From Saccharothrix luteola (GTDB lineage: Bacteria > Actinomycetota > Actinomycetes > Mycobacteriales > Pseudonocardiaceae), in contig NZ_JAJHUO010000013.1 in assembly GCF_020859565.1 (NCBI RefSeq), positions 1-64,000 on the forward strand: a DNA stretch of 64,000 nucleotides, in the 5' to 3' direction. A program made the translations under genes and the position numbers. Of the stretch, positions 42,076 to 49,725 are shown piece by piece (the first letter of the stretch is position 1; each line of letters starts with the position of its first letter). The notes under the pieces were generated by a model. It worked only from the letters and a program-made list of their open reading frames with translations, did not search any database and was not told the origin of the DNA.

Positions 42076-42641
42076 AGGCGCTCGTGGTGGTGGCCCACCC
42101 GCGCGCCGACTCGCTCACGTCACAGGTGGCGTCCAGGCTGGTGGACCACCTGACCGCGCAAGACGTCGAGGTTGACCTGCTCGACCTGCACGGCGAGGGG
42201 TTCGACCCCCGCATGACGGTCGAGGACGAACCCGACTGGGCCGACCGCGACAAGGTGTACTCGGCGCCGGTGCGGGAGCACATGGCCCGGATCGAGGCGG
42301 CGGACCTGCTGCTGGTGGTGTTCCCGGTCTGGTGGTTCGCCCCGCCCGCGATCCTCAAGGGCTGGATCGACCGGGTGTGGAACCACGGCTTCGCCTACGG
42401 CCGCGGCCGATCCCGCCTGACCGGCAAGCGGATGCGGTGGATCGGGCTGGCGGGTGAGACGCGGGAGACGTTCGTCGAACGCGGCATGGACGACATGCTC
42501 GACCGGCAGCTGCGGGTGGGTGTGTCCCACTACTGCGGGATCACCGATGCCACGTTGACCCTGCTGCACGGCACGCTCGCCGGGGACGACCACGTCCGGG
42601 GGTTGCTCCGGGACGTCACCAGCGTCGCCGCGGGAAGTTGA
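42072..42641 (+). CDS. NAD(P)H dehydrogenase (quinone), flavodoxin-like fold
   Basis: A 189-residue FAD-binding quinone reductase of the Kef-G/MdaB-like family: VKALVVVAHPRADSLTSQVAS, FPVWWFAPPAILKGWIDRVWNHGFAYG. GTG start overlapping the preceding stop (GTGA). Together with the enone reductase it suggests reductive handling of a quinone or enone product, possibly tied to the adjacent AfsR-type regulator's pathway; this is inference from position. Confidence 0.88.
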   Translation: MKALVVVAHPRADSLTSQVASRLVDHLTAQDVEVDLLDLHGEGFDPRMTVEDEPDWADRDKVYSAPVREHMARIEAADLLLVVFPVWWFAPPAILKGWIDRVWNHGFAYGRGRSRLTGKRMRWIGLAGETRETFVERGMDDMLDRQLRVGVSHYCGITDATLTLLHGTLAGDDHVRGLLRDVTSVAAGS

Positions 42642-42818
42642 GGGTCGGCGCGGCGGTCGCCTCTCGGCGAGTGGCTCGACGCGGCTCCAGCCGAACGGTA
42701 TTCCGCGAAGGCGCTGGGTGAGGCCCGGGGACACGACCGCACCGACCGAGTGTTCCAACGGCCGGTGGGCGCTCGGTGTTCCCGCCTCGCCGTGGCGTGC
42801 GTCACGGTTCCTCAGCTT

Positions 42819-42862
42819 CCGTACGCTACCGTACGGCGCGTTGACCATACGCAAGCGTACGG
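42819..42862. promoter_or_regulatory. Two 18-bp operator-like dyads upstream of the DUF3995 gene
   Basis: CCGTAC-GCTACC-GTACGG (42819-42836) and CCATACGCAAGCGTACGG (42845-42862) agree at 14 of 18 positions; the second contains the dyad TACGC-AA-GCGTA. A TTGACC -35-like hexamer (42841-42846) lies between them. They have the look of TetR-family operators. No TetR gene is adjacent. The rest of the 230-bp gap shows nothing recognisable. Confidence 0.6.
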
Positions 42863-42871
42863 GGGTGTCGT

Positions 42872-43288
42872 ATGACGGTGTTGGCCCTGCTCACGGCGGG
42901 TGTGCTGGTGCTCGTGGGCGCGTTGCACGTGCTGTGGACCTTCTCGCCGTGGCCGCTGCGGACGCGGGAGGAGTTCGCCCGGCGGGTGGTGGACGTGCCG
43001 CCGGAGAAGCTGCCCTCGGCGGGTCTCACGCTCGCGGTGGCCGTGCTCCTCGGCGTGGCCGCGTACCTGGTGGCCGGCCGTGCGGGCTTGGTGGGCGTAC
43101 CCGGGCCGGCGTGGCTGACGGTGGCGGGCACGGCGGGCGTGGCGGCGGTGTTCCTGCTGCGCGGGGCGGGCGGCCTCGCCGTCTCGTCCCGGAAGTCGAC
43201 CGAGTTCGCCCGGCTCGACCTGCGCTTCTACTCGCCGCTGTGCCTGGCGCTGGCCACCTCCTGCGCGGTGATCGCGTTCGGCGCCTGA
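42872..43288 (+). CDS. DUF3995 membrane protein
   Basis: A 138-residue protein with four predicted membrane helices, matching the DUF3995 family (LLTAGVLVLVGALHVLWTFSPWP, ... ARLDLRFYSPLCLALATSCAVIAFG). Function unknown. It is preceded by two operator-like dyads and followed by a terminator hairpin, so it is a single tightly regulated transcription unit. Confidence 0.85.
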   Translation: MTVLALLTAGVLVLVGALHVLWTFSPWPLRTREEFARRVVDVPPEKLPSAGLTLAVAVLLGVAAYLVAGRAGLVGVPGPAWLTVAGTAGVAAVFLLRGAGGLAVSSRKSTEFARLDLRFYSPLCLALATSCAVIAFGA

Positions 43289-43317
43289 CCCGTGCCGCAC
43301 CGACCCGCGAATGGTGA

Positions 43318-43356
43318 TCGGCCCCCGCCCGAACTCGAAGTCCGGACGGGGGCCGA
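43318..43356. terminator. Bidirectional terminator hairpin
   Basis: A 14-bp stem, TCGGCCCCCGCCCG (43318-43331) with CGGACGGGGGCCGA (43343-43356), one mismatched pair, lies between the convergent DUF3995 and xylanase genes. Confidence 0.75.
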
Positions 43357-43394
43357 CGGCTTGCGAACGACGCTGTCGGAACGCGCGTCGCGTC

Positions 43395-44561
43395 TTACTT
43401 GGCGCAGGCCGGCAGGTGCGGGTGGCGCTCGCCGCGCTCGACCGACTCCTTGGCCAGCGTGCACTGCATGACGTCGTAGGCGGGCTTGCGGGTGAAGTCG
43501 TCCCACATCACCGTGGCCGCGCCCTCGCCGGCGAAGAACACCGGCACCCAGGAGTACTTGTCGGTGAAGCCCCAGATCGTGAAGGAGTCACAGCCTTCGA
43601 CGTTGAGGCAGGCGACCAACGTGCGGTTGTAGTAGTCGGCCTGCTTGGCCAGCATCTCCGCGGTCGGCACGCCGTTCGCCGGCAGGTCCATCCGCACGTC
43701 CAGCTCGGTGATGGCGGTGCCGAGACCGAGGGCGGCGAACCGCTTCAGGTTCGCCTCCAGGTCACCGGGGAAGCCGTACCGGGTGCTGAGGTGCGACTGG
43801 GCGGAGAAGCCGTGCACCGGCACGCCCTGCGCCTTCAAGTCCTTGATCAACGCGAGGTAGGCGTTGCTCTTGGCGTTGACGCTCTCCACGCCGTAGTCGT
43901 TGAAGTACAGGTCGGCCTTGGGGTCGGCCTCGTGCGCCCAGCGGAACGCGTCCGCGATGATGCCGGGGCCGAGCTCGCGGATCCAGATGTTCTCGGTGGT
44001 GCGCAGCGCGCCGGTCTCGGTGAAGATCTCGTTGGCCACGTCCCACTGCTGGATCTTGCCCTTGTAGCGGCCGACGACGGTGGTGATGTGCTCGCGCAGG
44101 ATCTCGCGGAGCTCCTCGGCGGAGAAGTCGCCCTGCTCGAGCCACGTCGGGTTCTGGCTGTGCCACAGGAGCGTGTGCCCGCGGACCACCTGGCGGTTGC
44201 GCTGCGCGAACTTCACGATGGCGTCGGCCATCCCGAAGTTGTAGCGGTCGCGCTCCGGGTGGATGTACTCCCACTTCATCTGGTTCTCGGCGGACACCGA
44301 GCTGAACTCCTTGGCCAGCACGGAGCGGTACTCGAGGTCCTTGGTGAACGGGTCGGGGTAGGGCTGGTCCTCGTGGTGCCCGCCACCGGCAGCGGCGGTG
44401 CCGATGTAGAACCCCTTGGGCGCCACCCAGCGGAGGCTGTCCTTCTTCGCGTGGCCCGCGGCCAGGTCACCCGTGTCGGGGGAGGCCGCGGCCACGAGGG
44501 CCAGCGGAGACGTCGACGCCATCGCGGCGAGCGCGGCGGTGACGAGGCGGATCGGCTTCAT
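43395..44561 (-). CDS. Secreted endo-1,4-beta-xylanase (GH10)
   Basis: A 388-residue extracellular xylanase that cleaves the beta-1,4-xylan backbone. A Sec signal occupies residues 1-27. The GH10 TIM barrel shows ENQMKWEYIHPE, HTLLWHSQNPTW, acid/base Glu178 in WDVANEIF, and nucleophile Glu286 in AITELDVRM; the late WGFTDKYSWVP is also conserved. No carbohydrate-binding module. A perfect CGAAAGTTTCG lies 40 bp upstream of the start. Sits in a polymer-degradation cluster. Confidence 0.96.
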   Translation of the reverse strand: MKPIRLVTAALAAMASTSPLALVAAASPDTGDLAAGHAKKDSLRWVAPKGFYIGTAAAGGGHHEDQPYPDPFTKDLEYRSVLAKEFSSVSAENQMKWEYIHPERDRYNFGMADAIVKFAQRNRQVVRGHTLLWHSQNPTWLEQGDFSAEELREILREHITTVVGRYKGKIQQWDVANEIFTETGALRTTENIWIRELGPGIIADAFRWAHEADPKADLYFNDYGVESVNAKSNAYLALIKDLKAQGVPVHGFSAQSHLSTRYGFPGDLEANLKRFAALGLGTAITELDVRMDLPANGVPTAEMLAKQADYYNRTLVACLNVEGCDSFTIWGFTDKYSWVPVFFAGEGAATVMWDDFTRKPAYDVMQCTLAKESVERGERHPHLPACAK

Positions 44562-44601
44562 GGCGGTCTTCGCTTTCTCGGACGACTACAGCGGCGGCGT
44601 T

Positions 44602-44612
44602 CGAAAGTTTCG
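44602..44612. promoter_or_regulatory. CGAAAGTTTCG palindrome upstream of xylanase
   Basis: Perfect dyad CGAAA-G-TTTCG in the divergent gap between the xylanase and GDSL-hydrolase genes, with a partial second copy (TTTTCG) at 44629-44634. CGAAA-type boxes have been described upstream of streptomycete xylanase genes, so it may serve as their repressor site. Confidence 0.6.
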
Positions 44613-44782
44613 TCATTGTTCCGGCAATTTTCGAGATGCCGGACCCTAAGACGGCCGCCGGGCGATCGTCAAGCCTTCGTCAAGTACTCACGACTGACCG
44701 TCGGTGCTGGTCGGAGAGTTTTGTCGGGGTCGAGGACTACCGTGGTCGCCGAACGGGCGAGTGAGCGACCGGGGGCGTGCAC

Positions 44783-46015
44783 ATGAGGAAACTGGCGGTA
44801 GCGCTGGTCGCCGTGCTGGGACTGGCACTGGTACCGGGCGGGGCGGCGGGTTCGGCCGGGGCTTCGGGCCACGGGTGGAACGCGACGTGGGCCGCCTCGC
44901 CGCACGCGCCGACCGACGCGTTCGGGCCGGGTTGGGGAACGGTCGGTTTCGACGACCACACCGTCCGCCAGGTCGTGCGGGTCAGCGACGGCGGCGCCGC
45001 GGTGCGGATCAGGCTCTCCAACGCCTACGGCACGTCCCCGCTGGTCGTGACCGGCGCGACGATCGCGCGGACGGCGCAGGGCGCGGCGGTGCGACCGGAG
45101 ACGGTGCGGCACCTGACGTTCGGCGGCCGGCGCACGGTGACGGTGCCGGTCGGCGGTGAGGCGGTCGGCGACCTCGCGCCGCTGGCCGTGGCGCCGCTGA
45201 GCCGGGTGACCGTGACGCTGTACCTGGCGGGGAAGACCGGGCCCGCCACCGGGCACACGTTCGCGAGCGCGACGAGCTGGCGGGCGTCTGGCGACCACCG
45301 GGCGGACGCGGCGGCGGACGCGTTCACCGAGACGTCGTCGTCGTGGTTCTACCTCAACGCGGTCGAGGTCGTCGACCCGACGCCGCGGCGCGAGGTCGTG
45401 GTGGCGTTCGGCGACTCCATCACGGACGGCACGGCGTCCACTGTGGACGGCGACAACCGCTACCCGGACGAGCTGGCGGAGCGGCTGGGCGGACGGCGCG
45501 GTGTGGTGAACGCGGGCATCGGCGGCAACCGCGTGCTCAACGACTCGTCGTGCTTCGGCGAGAAGGCGACGTCGCGGTTCGAGCGCGACGCGTTGGCGCA
45601 GCCGGACGTGCGCACGGTGATCGTGCTGGAGGGCATCAACGACATCGGGTTCAGCCAGTTCCCCATCGACTGCACCGCGCCCAACCCCGTGGTCACGGCG
45701 GCCGAGCTGATCAAGGGTTACCGGGAGCTGATCGGCGAGGCGCGCGCGAAGGGCGTGCGCGTGGTCGGCGGCACGCTCCTGCCCTTCAAGGGCGCCGCGT
45801 ACCACACCGAGCCGGGTGAGGCGGTGCGGGATGAGGTGAACGCCTGGATCCGCACCTCCGGCGAGTTCGACGCGGTGGTCGACTTCGACCGCGCGATGGC
45901 CGACCCGGTGGACCCCGACGCGTTGCGGCCCGCCTACGACAGCGGCGACCACCTGCACCCGAACGACGCGGGCTACCGGGCGATGGCCGAGGCCGTCGAC
46001 CTGTCGGCGCTGTAG
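44783..46015 (+). CDS. Secreted SGNH/GDSL hydrolase
   Basis: A 410-residue exported esterase. A Sec signal (LAVALVAVLGLALVPGGAAG) is followed by about 150 residues of an N-terminal beta-sandwich domain and a C-terminal SGNH domain: block I VVAFGDSITDGTAS (nucleophile Ser), block II GIGGNRV, block III LEGINDIGF and block V DHLHPNDAGY with Asp and His. Probably deacylates plant polysaccharides (xylan or pectin esters), consistent with the flanking xylanase and pectate lyases. The later ATG at 44783 was chosen over the GTG two codons upstream. Confidence 0.9.
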   Translation: MRKLAVALVAVLGLALVPGGAAGSAGASGHGWNATWAASPHAPTDAFGPGWGTVGFDDHTVRQVVRVSDGGAAVRIRLSNAYGTSPLVVTGATIARTAQGAAVRPETVRHLTFGGRRTVTVPVGGEAVGDLAPLAVAPLSRVTVTLYLAGKTGPATGHTFASATSWRASGDHRADAAADAFTETSSSWFYLNAVEVVDPTPRREVVVAFGDSITDGTASTVDGDNRYPDELAERLGGRRGVVNAGIGGNRVLNDSSCFGEKATSRFERDALAQPDVRTVIVLEGINDIGFSQFPIDCTAPNPVVTAAELIKGYRELIGEARAKGVRVVGGTLLPFKGAAYHTEPGEAVRDEVNAWIRTSGEFDAVVDFDRAMADPVDPDALRPAYDSGDHLHPNDAGYRAMAEAVDLSAL

Positions 46016-46030
46016 CGGGGGAGACGCTCC

Positions 46031-46068
46031 CGAAACGCCCTCCCGGCGGCTGTCGGGAGGGCGTTTCG
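46031..46068 (+). terminator. Strong terminator hairpin after GDSL hydrolase
   Basis: A perfect 15-bp stem, CGAAACGCCCTCCCG (46031-46045) with CGGGAGGGCGTTTCG (46054-46068), 8-nt loop, begins 16 bp after the stop codon. Confidence 0.85.
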
Positions 46069-46155
46069 TCGAATTGCGGTCGAATGCGCGTCGAATGCGA
46101 ACGCCTTGTGCGCCACCACTTCCCATTTCCGCGCACGCTTGGTTACAGTGCGATT

Positions 46156-46169
46156 TGGGAGCGCTCCCA
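46156..46169. promoter_or_regulatory. Perfect CebR-type operator TGGGAGCGCTCCCA
   Basis: The 14-bp palindrome equals the consensus bound by CebR, the streptomycete cellobiose-responsive LacI-family repressor. It lies 51 bp upstream of the AA10 monooxygenase GTG start. No CebR gene is in the window. Confidence 0.85.
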
Positions 46170-46219
46170 GCCCACCCATGGTCACTACCAACATGGTTGT
46201 CCTCAACGAGGAGGAGAGA

Positions 46220-46891
46220 GTGGCGCTCATATCCGTCCGTGCGAACAAGAGTTCGCTGGCCAAGGTCTTCGCGACGGTCGCGGCCGTCGCCGGGCTCATG
46301 GCGAGCATGATGACCGGCGTCGCCCAGGCGCACGGGTCGACCGTCGACCCGCCGTCGCGCAACTACGGCTGCTGGCAGCGGTGGGGCAACGATTTCCAGA
46401 ACCCGACGATGGCCCAGCAGGACCCCATGTGCTGGCAGGCGTGGCAGGCCGACACCACCGCCATGTGGAACTGGAACGGCCTGTACCGCGAAGGTGTCGC
46501 GGGCAACCACCAGGGCGCCATCCCCAACGGCCAGCTGTGCAGCGGCGGCCGGACCGGTGGCATGCGGTACGCGGCGCTGGACAACCCGGGTCAGTGGAAG
46601 GCCGCGACCAAGCCGCGGCAGTTCACGCTCGACATCTGGGACCAGGCCCGGCACGGCGCGGACTACCTGCGGGTGTACGTGTCGAAGCAGGGCTATGACG
46701 CGACGACGACGCCGTTGGGCTGGAACCACCTGGACCTGGTCGCAACGACCGGCCGCTACGCGCCGTCGGACCACTACCGGGTCGCGGTGAACGCGGGCAG
46801 CCGCACCGGCCGCCACGTGGTCTTCGCGATCTGGCAGGCCAGCCACTCGGACCAGTCGTACTACTTCTGCAGCGACGTCATCTTCCAGTAG
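46220..46891 (+). CDS. Lytic polysaccharide monooxygenase (AA10)
   Basis: A 223-residue copper-dependent oxidase that cleaves crystalline chitin or cellulose. The Sec signal runs to residue 37 (VAQA), so the mature enzyme begins at His38, first ligand of the copper histidine brace (HGSTVDPPSRNYGC). The second brace His is His97 in GNHQGAIPNG. Also visible are CWQAWQADTTAMWNWNG, QFTLDIWDQARHGADYLRVYV and FAIWQASHSDQSYYFCSDVIF. The GTG at 46220 is preferred for its GAGGAGGAGAGA ribosome-binding site. The upstream CebR-type box points to cellulose rather than chitin. Confidence 0.95.
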   Translation: MALISVRANKSSLAKVFATVAAVAGLMASMMTGVAQAHGSTVDPPSRNYGCWQRWGNDFQNPTMAQQDPMCWQAWQADTTAMWNWNGLYREGVAGNHQGAIPNGQLCSGGRTGGMRYAALDNPGQWKAATKPRQFTLDIWDQARHGADYLRVYVSKQGYDATTTPLGWNHLDLVATTGRYAPSDHYRVAVNAGSRTGRHVVFAIWQASHSDQSYYFCSDVIFQ

Positions 46892-47013
46892 GCGGGCAGG
46901 GTTGCGGGGGCCCCCCCGCCCCGGGGGGGGGGGGGGGCCCCGGGGGGGGCGGGGGGGGGGCCGCCCCCCCCGCCTTCGGCAGCGACGTCATCTTCCAGTA
47001 GGCGGGCAGGGTT
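46865..47013. repeat. 39-nt direct duplication flanking a G/C homopolymer tract
   Basis: 46865-46903 (end of the monooxygenase gene) is repeated at 46975-47013 with one mismatch. Between them, 46904-46974 is almost only runs of G or C, including runs of eleven or more. A real gene end duplicated exactly, with a low-complexity filler ending at a strong hairpin, is a typical assembly or base-calling failure. Confidence 0.9.
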
Positions 47014-47046
47014 CCGCGCCCACCCGGGCAGGGGTGGGCGCGGAAC
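47011..47046. terminator. Bidirectional terminator hairpin
   Basis: A perfect 15-bp stem, GTTCCGCGCCCACCC (47011-47025) with GGGTGGGCGCGGAAC (47032-47046), 6-nt loop, between convergent genes. Its stability may have caused the adjacent sequencing artefact. Confidence 0.85.
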
Positions 47047-47054
47047 CGTTGCCG

Positions 47055-48626
47055 TCACTGGTCGATGAACAAGCCCTGGCCCAGGCCGGAGCCGGAGGAG
47101 TCGTTGCCCGGCAGCACGGTCACGTCGTCGCCGCGCGCCGGCACGCCCACCACCGTCGGCTCGCCGTCCACCACGTAGGTGTCGTCGGAAGTCGCGCGGT
47201 CGAGGAAGACGCCGAGGCCCTGGTTGTTGCCGAAGCCGAGGCTGCCCGCCCTGGTGCTCGGGTTCTGGATCGGGCCGACGAACTCACCGGCGAACGCGCC
47301 GCGGTAGCTGTCCGCGCCGGACTCGTCGATCAGGACGCCGGTGGTGCCGGGCAGCACGTTCGCCGTGCCCTGGACGAACCGCGGGATCCGGTCGCACAGG
47401 CCCTCGCCCTCGTCGTCCCGCACGCCGCCCGCCCCCTCCGTCTGGTTGGGCGCCGACGGGGTGATCGGGGCCGGCATGTAGTAGTCGTAGGTGTCCGCCC
47501 CCGCCTGGTCGTGCAGCAGGCCGAAACCGCCGACCAGCGCGAAGCCCTGGCTGTTGCGCACGGCGGAGTACGTGTCGTCCCCGCCGTCGTCCGACAGCAG
47601 GCCGACGCCGAAGATGTGGCCCGCACCGAGCGAGCCGGTCTTGCCGGTGTAGACGTCGGCCGTGCCGCCCGAGTCGCGCAGCACGCTCACGCCCAGGAAG
47701 CCCGCGCCCGCGGTCATCATCCGGCGCACGACCGGGTCGGTGGTGCAACCGGTGTCGTGGTCCGGCGCTTCCTTGACGCCGTAGGTGTCCTGGCCCGCCA
47801 GGTCGAGCAGGATGCCGACCGCGGGCACGCAGTCGAGCGCGGTCAGGCCGGGGATGGCGCGCTGGCACCCCCGCGCGGGGCCGGTGCCGCGCAGGCCCGT
47901 GACGGCGGAGCCGGCGGGGGAGAAGTTGAGGTCGACCATGTTGCCGCCGGCGTTGTTGCGGTACGTGTCGTCACCGCCGAGGTCGATGACCAGCAGGTAG
48001 TCGTGCGCGTAGGTGTCGTCGTCGCACGTGCTGCCGTCCAGCCGCAGCACGGGCCAGAGGTCCAGGTCGGAGACGCCGGGGACGGCGCACGAGGCGGCCG
48101 CCTGGCCGGACGCCAGGTCGTCCAGCACGAGTTGCAGCTCGACCGTCCGCCGCCACACCGGCTCGGCGCACGCCCGGATGCCGGCGTGCGCCAAGGCGTC
48201 CAGGGCGCCGCCGGTCTTGAGCACGAGCGGCAGCAGGCCGGTCGGGATGGCCGCGAAGCGCGTCTCGGTGACCTGCTGGCAGGTGGTCATCGCGGTGAGC
48301 AGGTTCGCGACCCGACCGGCGACCTCGGTGGAGAGGCCCGAGGAACCGATGGCCGCGGCTGCGTCCTGCGGCAGGCCGACCCCGGCGGAGAGGGCGGACA
48401 CGGCGGTGGTCAGCGCGCCCACCGGGTCGGCGGGCAGCGGGGTCGTGATCGTGGTCGGTGCGCTCAACAGGCCTTGGTGGGGCTGGAGCCGGGCGCCGAC
48501 CACGGGGTCGACGGCGGCGATCGCCTGCCACGCCGAACCGCTCGCGGACGCCGTGCCGTTCGCGGCGAGGACCAGCGCCACGCAGCCGGACAACGAGAGC
48601 AACGCTCGTCTTAATCGTCTCGACAT
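47055..48626 (-). CDS. Secreted DDTY-repeat protein, unknown
   Basis: A 523-residue exported protein: Sec signal LLSLSGCVALVLAANGTASA, a helical segment to about residue 190, then a repeat region in which GVxLLxDxxGDDTYxxx-type units recur (LVIDLGGDDTYRNN, GILLDLAGQDTYGVK, GLLSDDGGDDTYSAV, GLLHDQAGADTYDYY, GVLIDESGADSYRGA, VFLDRATSDDTYVVD). The regular Asp-Thr-Tyr repeats suggest a beta-solenoid, perhaps calcium-binding. No known enzyme motif. The start codon lies only 21 bp from the pectate-lyase terminator hairpin. Confidence 0.75.
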   Translation of the reverse strand: MSRRLRRALLSLSGCVALVLAANGTASASGSAWQAIAAVDPVVGARLQPHQGLLSAPTTITTPLPADPVGALTTAVSALSAGVGLPQDAAAAIGSSGLSTEVAGRVANLLTAMTTCQQVTETRFAAIPTGLLPLVLKTGGALDALAHAGIRACAEPVWRRTVELQLVLDDLASGQAAASCAVPGVSDLDLWPVLRLDGSTCDDDTYAHDYLLVIDLGGDDTYRNNAGGNMVDLNFSPAGSAVTGLRGTGPARGCQRAIPGLTALDCVPAVGILLDLAGQDTYGVKEAPDHDTGCTTDPVVRRMMTAGAGFLGVSVLRDSGGTADVYTGKTGSLGAGHIFGVGLLSDDGGDDTYSAVRNSQGFALVGGFGLLHDQAGADTYDYYMPAPITPSAPNQTEGAGGVRDDEGEGLCDRIPRFVQGTANVLPGTTGVLIDESGADSYRGAFAGEFVGPIQNPSTRAGSLGFGNNQGLGVFLDRATSDDTYVVDGEPTVVGVPARGDDVTVLPGNDSSGSGLGQGLFIDQ

Positions 48627-48647
48627 CGTCGGTATTCCCTTCGGAAC

Positions 48648-48692
48648 GCGGATCAGGGCGGCCGAACTATAGGGTCGGCCGCCCTGATCCGC
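48648..48692 (-). terminator. 18-bp hairpin with a -10-like TATAGT in its loop
   Basis: A perfect 18-bp stem (48648-48665 with 48675-48692) ends the pectate-lyase operon. Its 9-nt loop reads TATAGT on the minus strand, a good -10 hexamer, so the promoter of the DDTY-repeat gene may be embedded in this terminator. Confidence 0.75.
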
Positions 48693-48732
48693 ACCCCGGG
48701 GAAGGGTGGTGCGTGCGGAATACCGCCGTTCG

Positions 48733-49725
48733 TCAGACCTTGCCCGTGCCCGCTCCCTGGGTGACGAGCGCCTTCACGTTCGCCGGGGGATCGAGGGCGT
48801 ACTGGTAGTAGGTGCGCGGGTCGGTGACCGTGCCGCCGACGACCGGCTCGCCGCTGTTCACGTAGACGTTGTTCCGCTCGACGATGTTGCCCTTGGGCCC
48901 GGAGTAGCTGTTGGTCATCGGCTCTTCGACGTTGTCGAAGTAGTTGCCCTCGATCCAGCAGCCGGACTGGGCCTGGCACGCCGGGCCGGTGTCGCTGTTG
49001 TTGAGAAAGTAGTTGTTGAAGATGTGCACCGGGTTGCCGAACCGGGTGCGCGGGTTGCGCTGCGAGGTCTTGTTGAAGAAGTTGTGGTGGTAGGAGACCT
49101 TCAGGTAGCCCGTGTCCTGCGCGCCGTTGCTGTCGGAGTGCCCGAGCAGCATGTTCTTGGCGTGGTCGTGGACGTGGTTCCACGACACCGTGACGTAGCT
49201 GGACCCGCGCTTGATGTCGATCAGCCCGTCGTAGCCGCGGGAGAGGTCGTTGTGGTCGATCCAGATGTGGTGGCTGAACATCTGGACGTTGATCGAGTCG
49301 TCGGTGGCGTTGCGGAACACCAGGTTTCGGATGATCACGTTGTGCACGGCGTCCGCCGGGGGAGTGGTCGTCTCGCTCACCGGCAGGCCGATGTTGAACC
49401 CGCCGCCGGTGACGCCCGACGCCGCGCCGACGCCCACGATGGTCTTGTCCGAGCTGACGTCGTGCATGCCGGCCGGCAGCGTGATCATGCCCTGCACGCG
49501 CACCACGCGCGGCCCGGTCGCCTTGATCGCGGCGATGAGGTCGGCGGCGGTGGACACCGTGACCTCGGGGCCGCCGGCGCCGCCGGTGGTGCCGTTCTGG
49601 CCGAGGGCGTTGACGGCGGCGAAGCCGATCGGCGCGCTGTCCGCGGCGGTGGCCGTGACGGGCGTCGCCACGGCCAAGCTTCCGATCAGCGTCGCGGCGA
49701 GCGCGACAGCGGTGCTCGTCTTCAC
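48733..49725 (-). CDS. Secreted pectate lyase (PL1), Sec-dependent
   Basis: A 330-residue beta-helix lyase that cuts polygalacturonate by beta-elimination; calcium-dependent in this family. Unlike its neighbours it has a Sec signal (KTSTAVALAATLIGSLAVATPVTA). PL1 motifs: DAVHNVIIRNL, SHHIWIDHNDLS and the catalytic RNPRTRFG near residue 225. GTG start overlapping the upstream lyase stop (GTGA). Last of four tandem pel genes. Confidence 0.93.
   Translation of the reverse strand: MKTSTAVALAATLIGSLAVATPVTATAADSAPIGFAAVNALGQNGTTGGAGGPEVTVSTAADLIAAIKATGPRVVRVQGMITLPAGMHDVSSDKTIVGVGAASGVTGGGFNIGLPVSETTTPPADAVHNVIIRNLVFRNATDDSINVQMFSHHIWIDHNDLSRGYDGLIDIKRGSSYVTVSWNHVHDHAKNMLLGHSDSNGAQDTGYLKVSYHHNFFNKTSQRNPRTRFGNPVHIFNNYFLNNSDTGPACQAQSGCWIEGNYFDNVEEPMTNSYSGPKGNIVERNNVYVNSGEPVVGGTVTDPRTYYQYALDPPANVKALVTQGAGTGKV

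Noticed and set aside
46904-46974. G-quadruplex or regulatory G-tract
   Set aside because: The exact duplication on both sides and the hairpin next to it fit an assembly artefact better.
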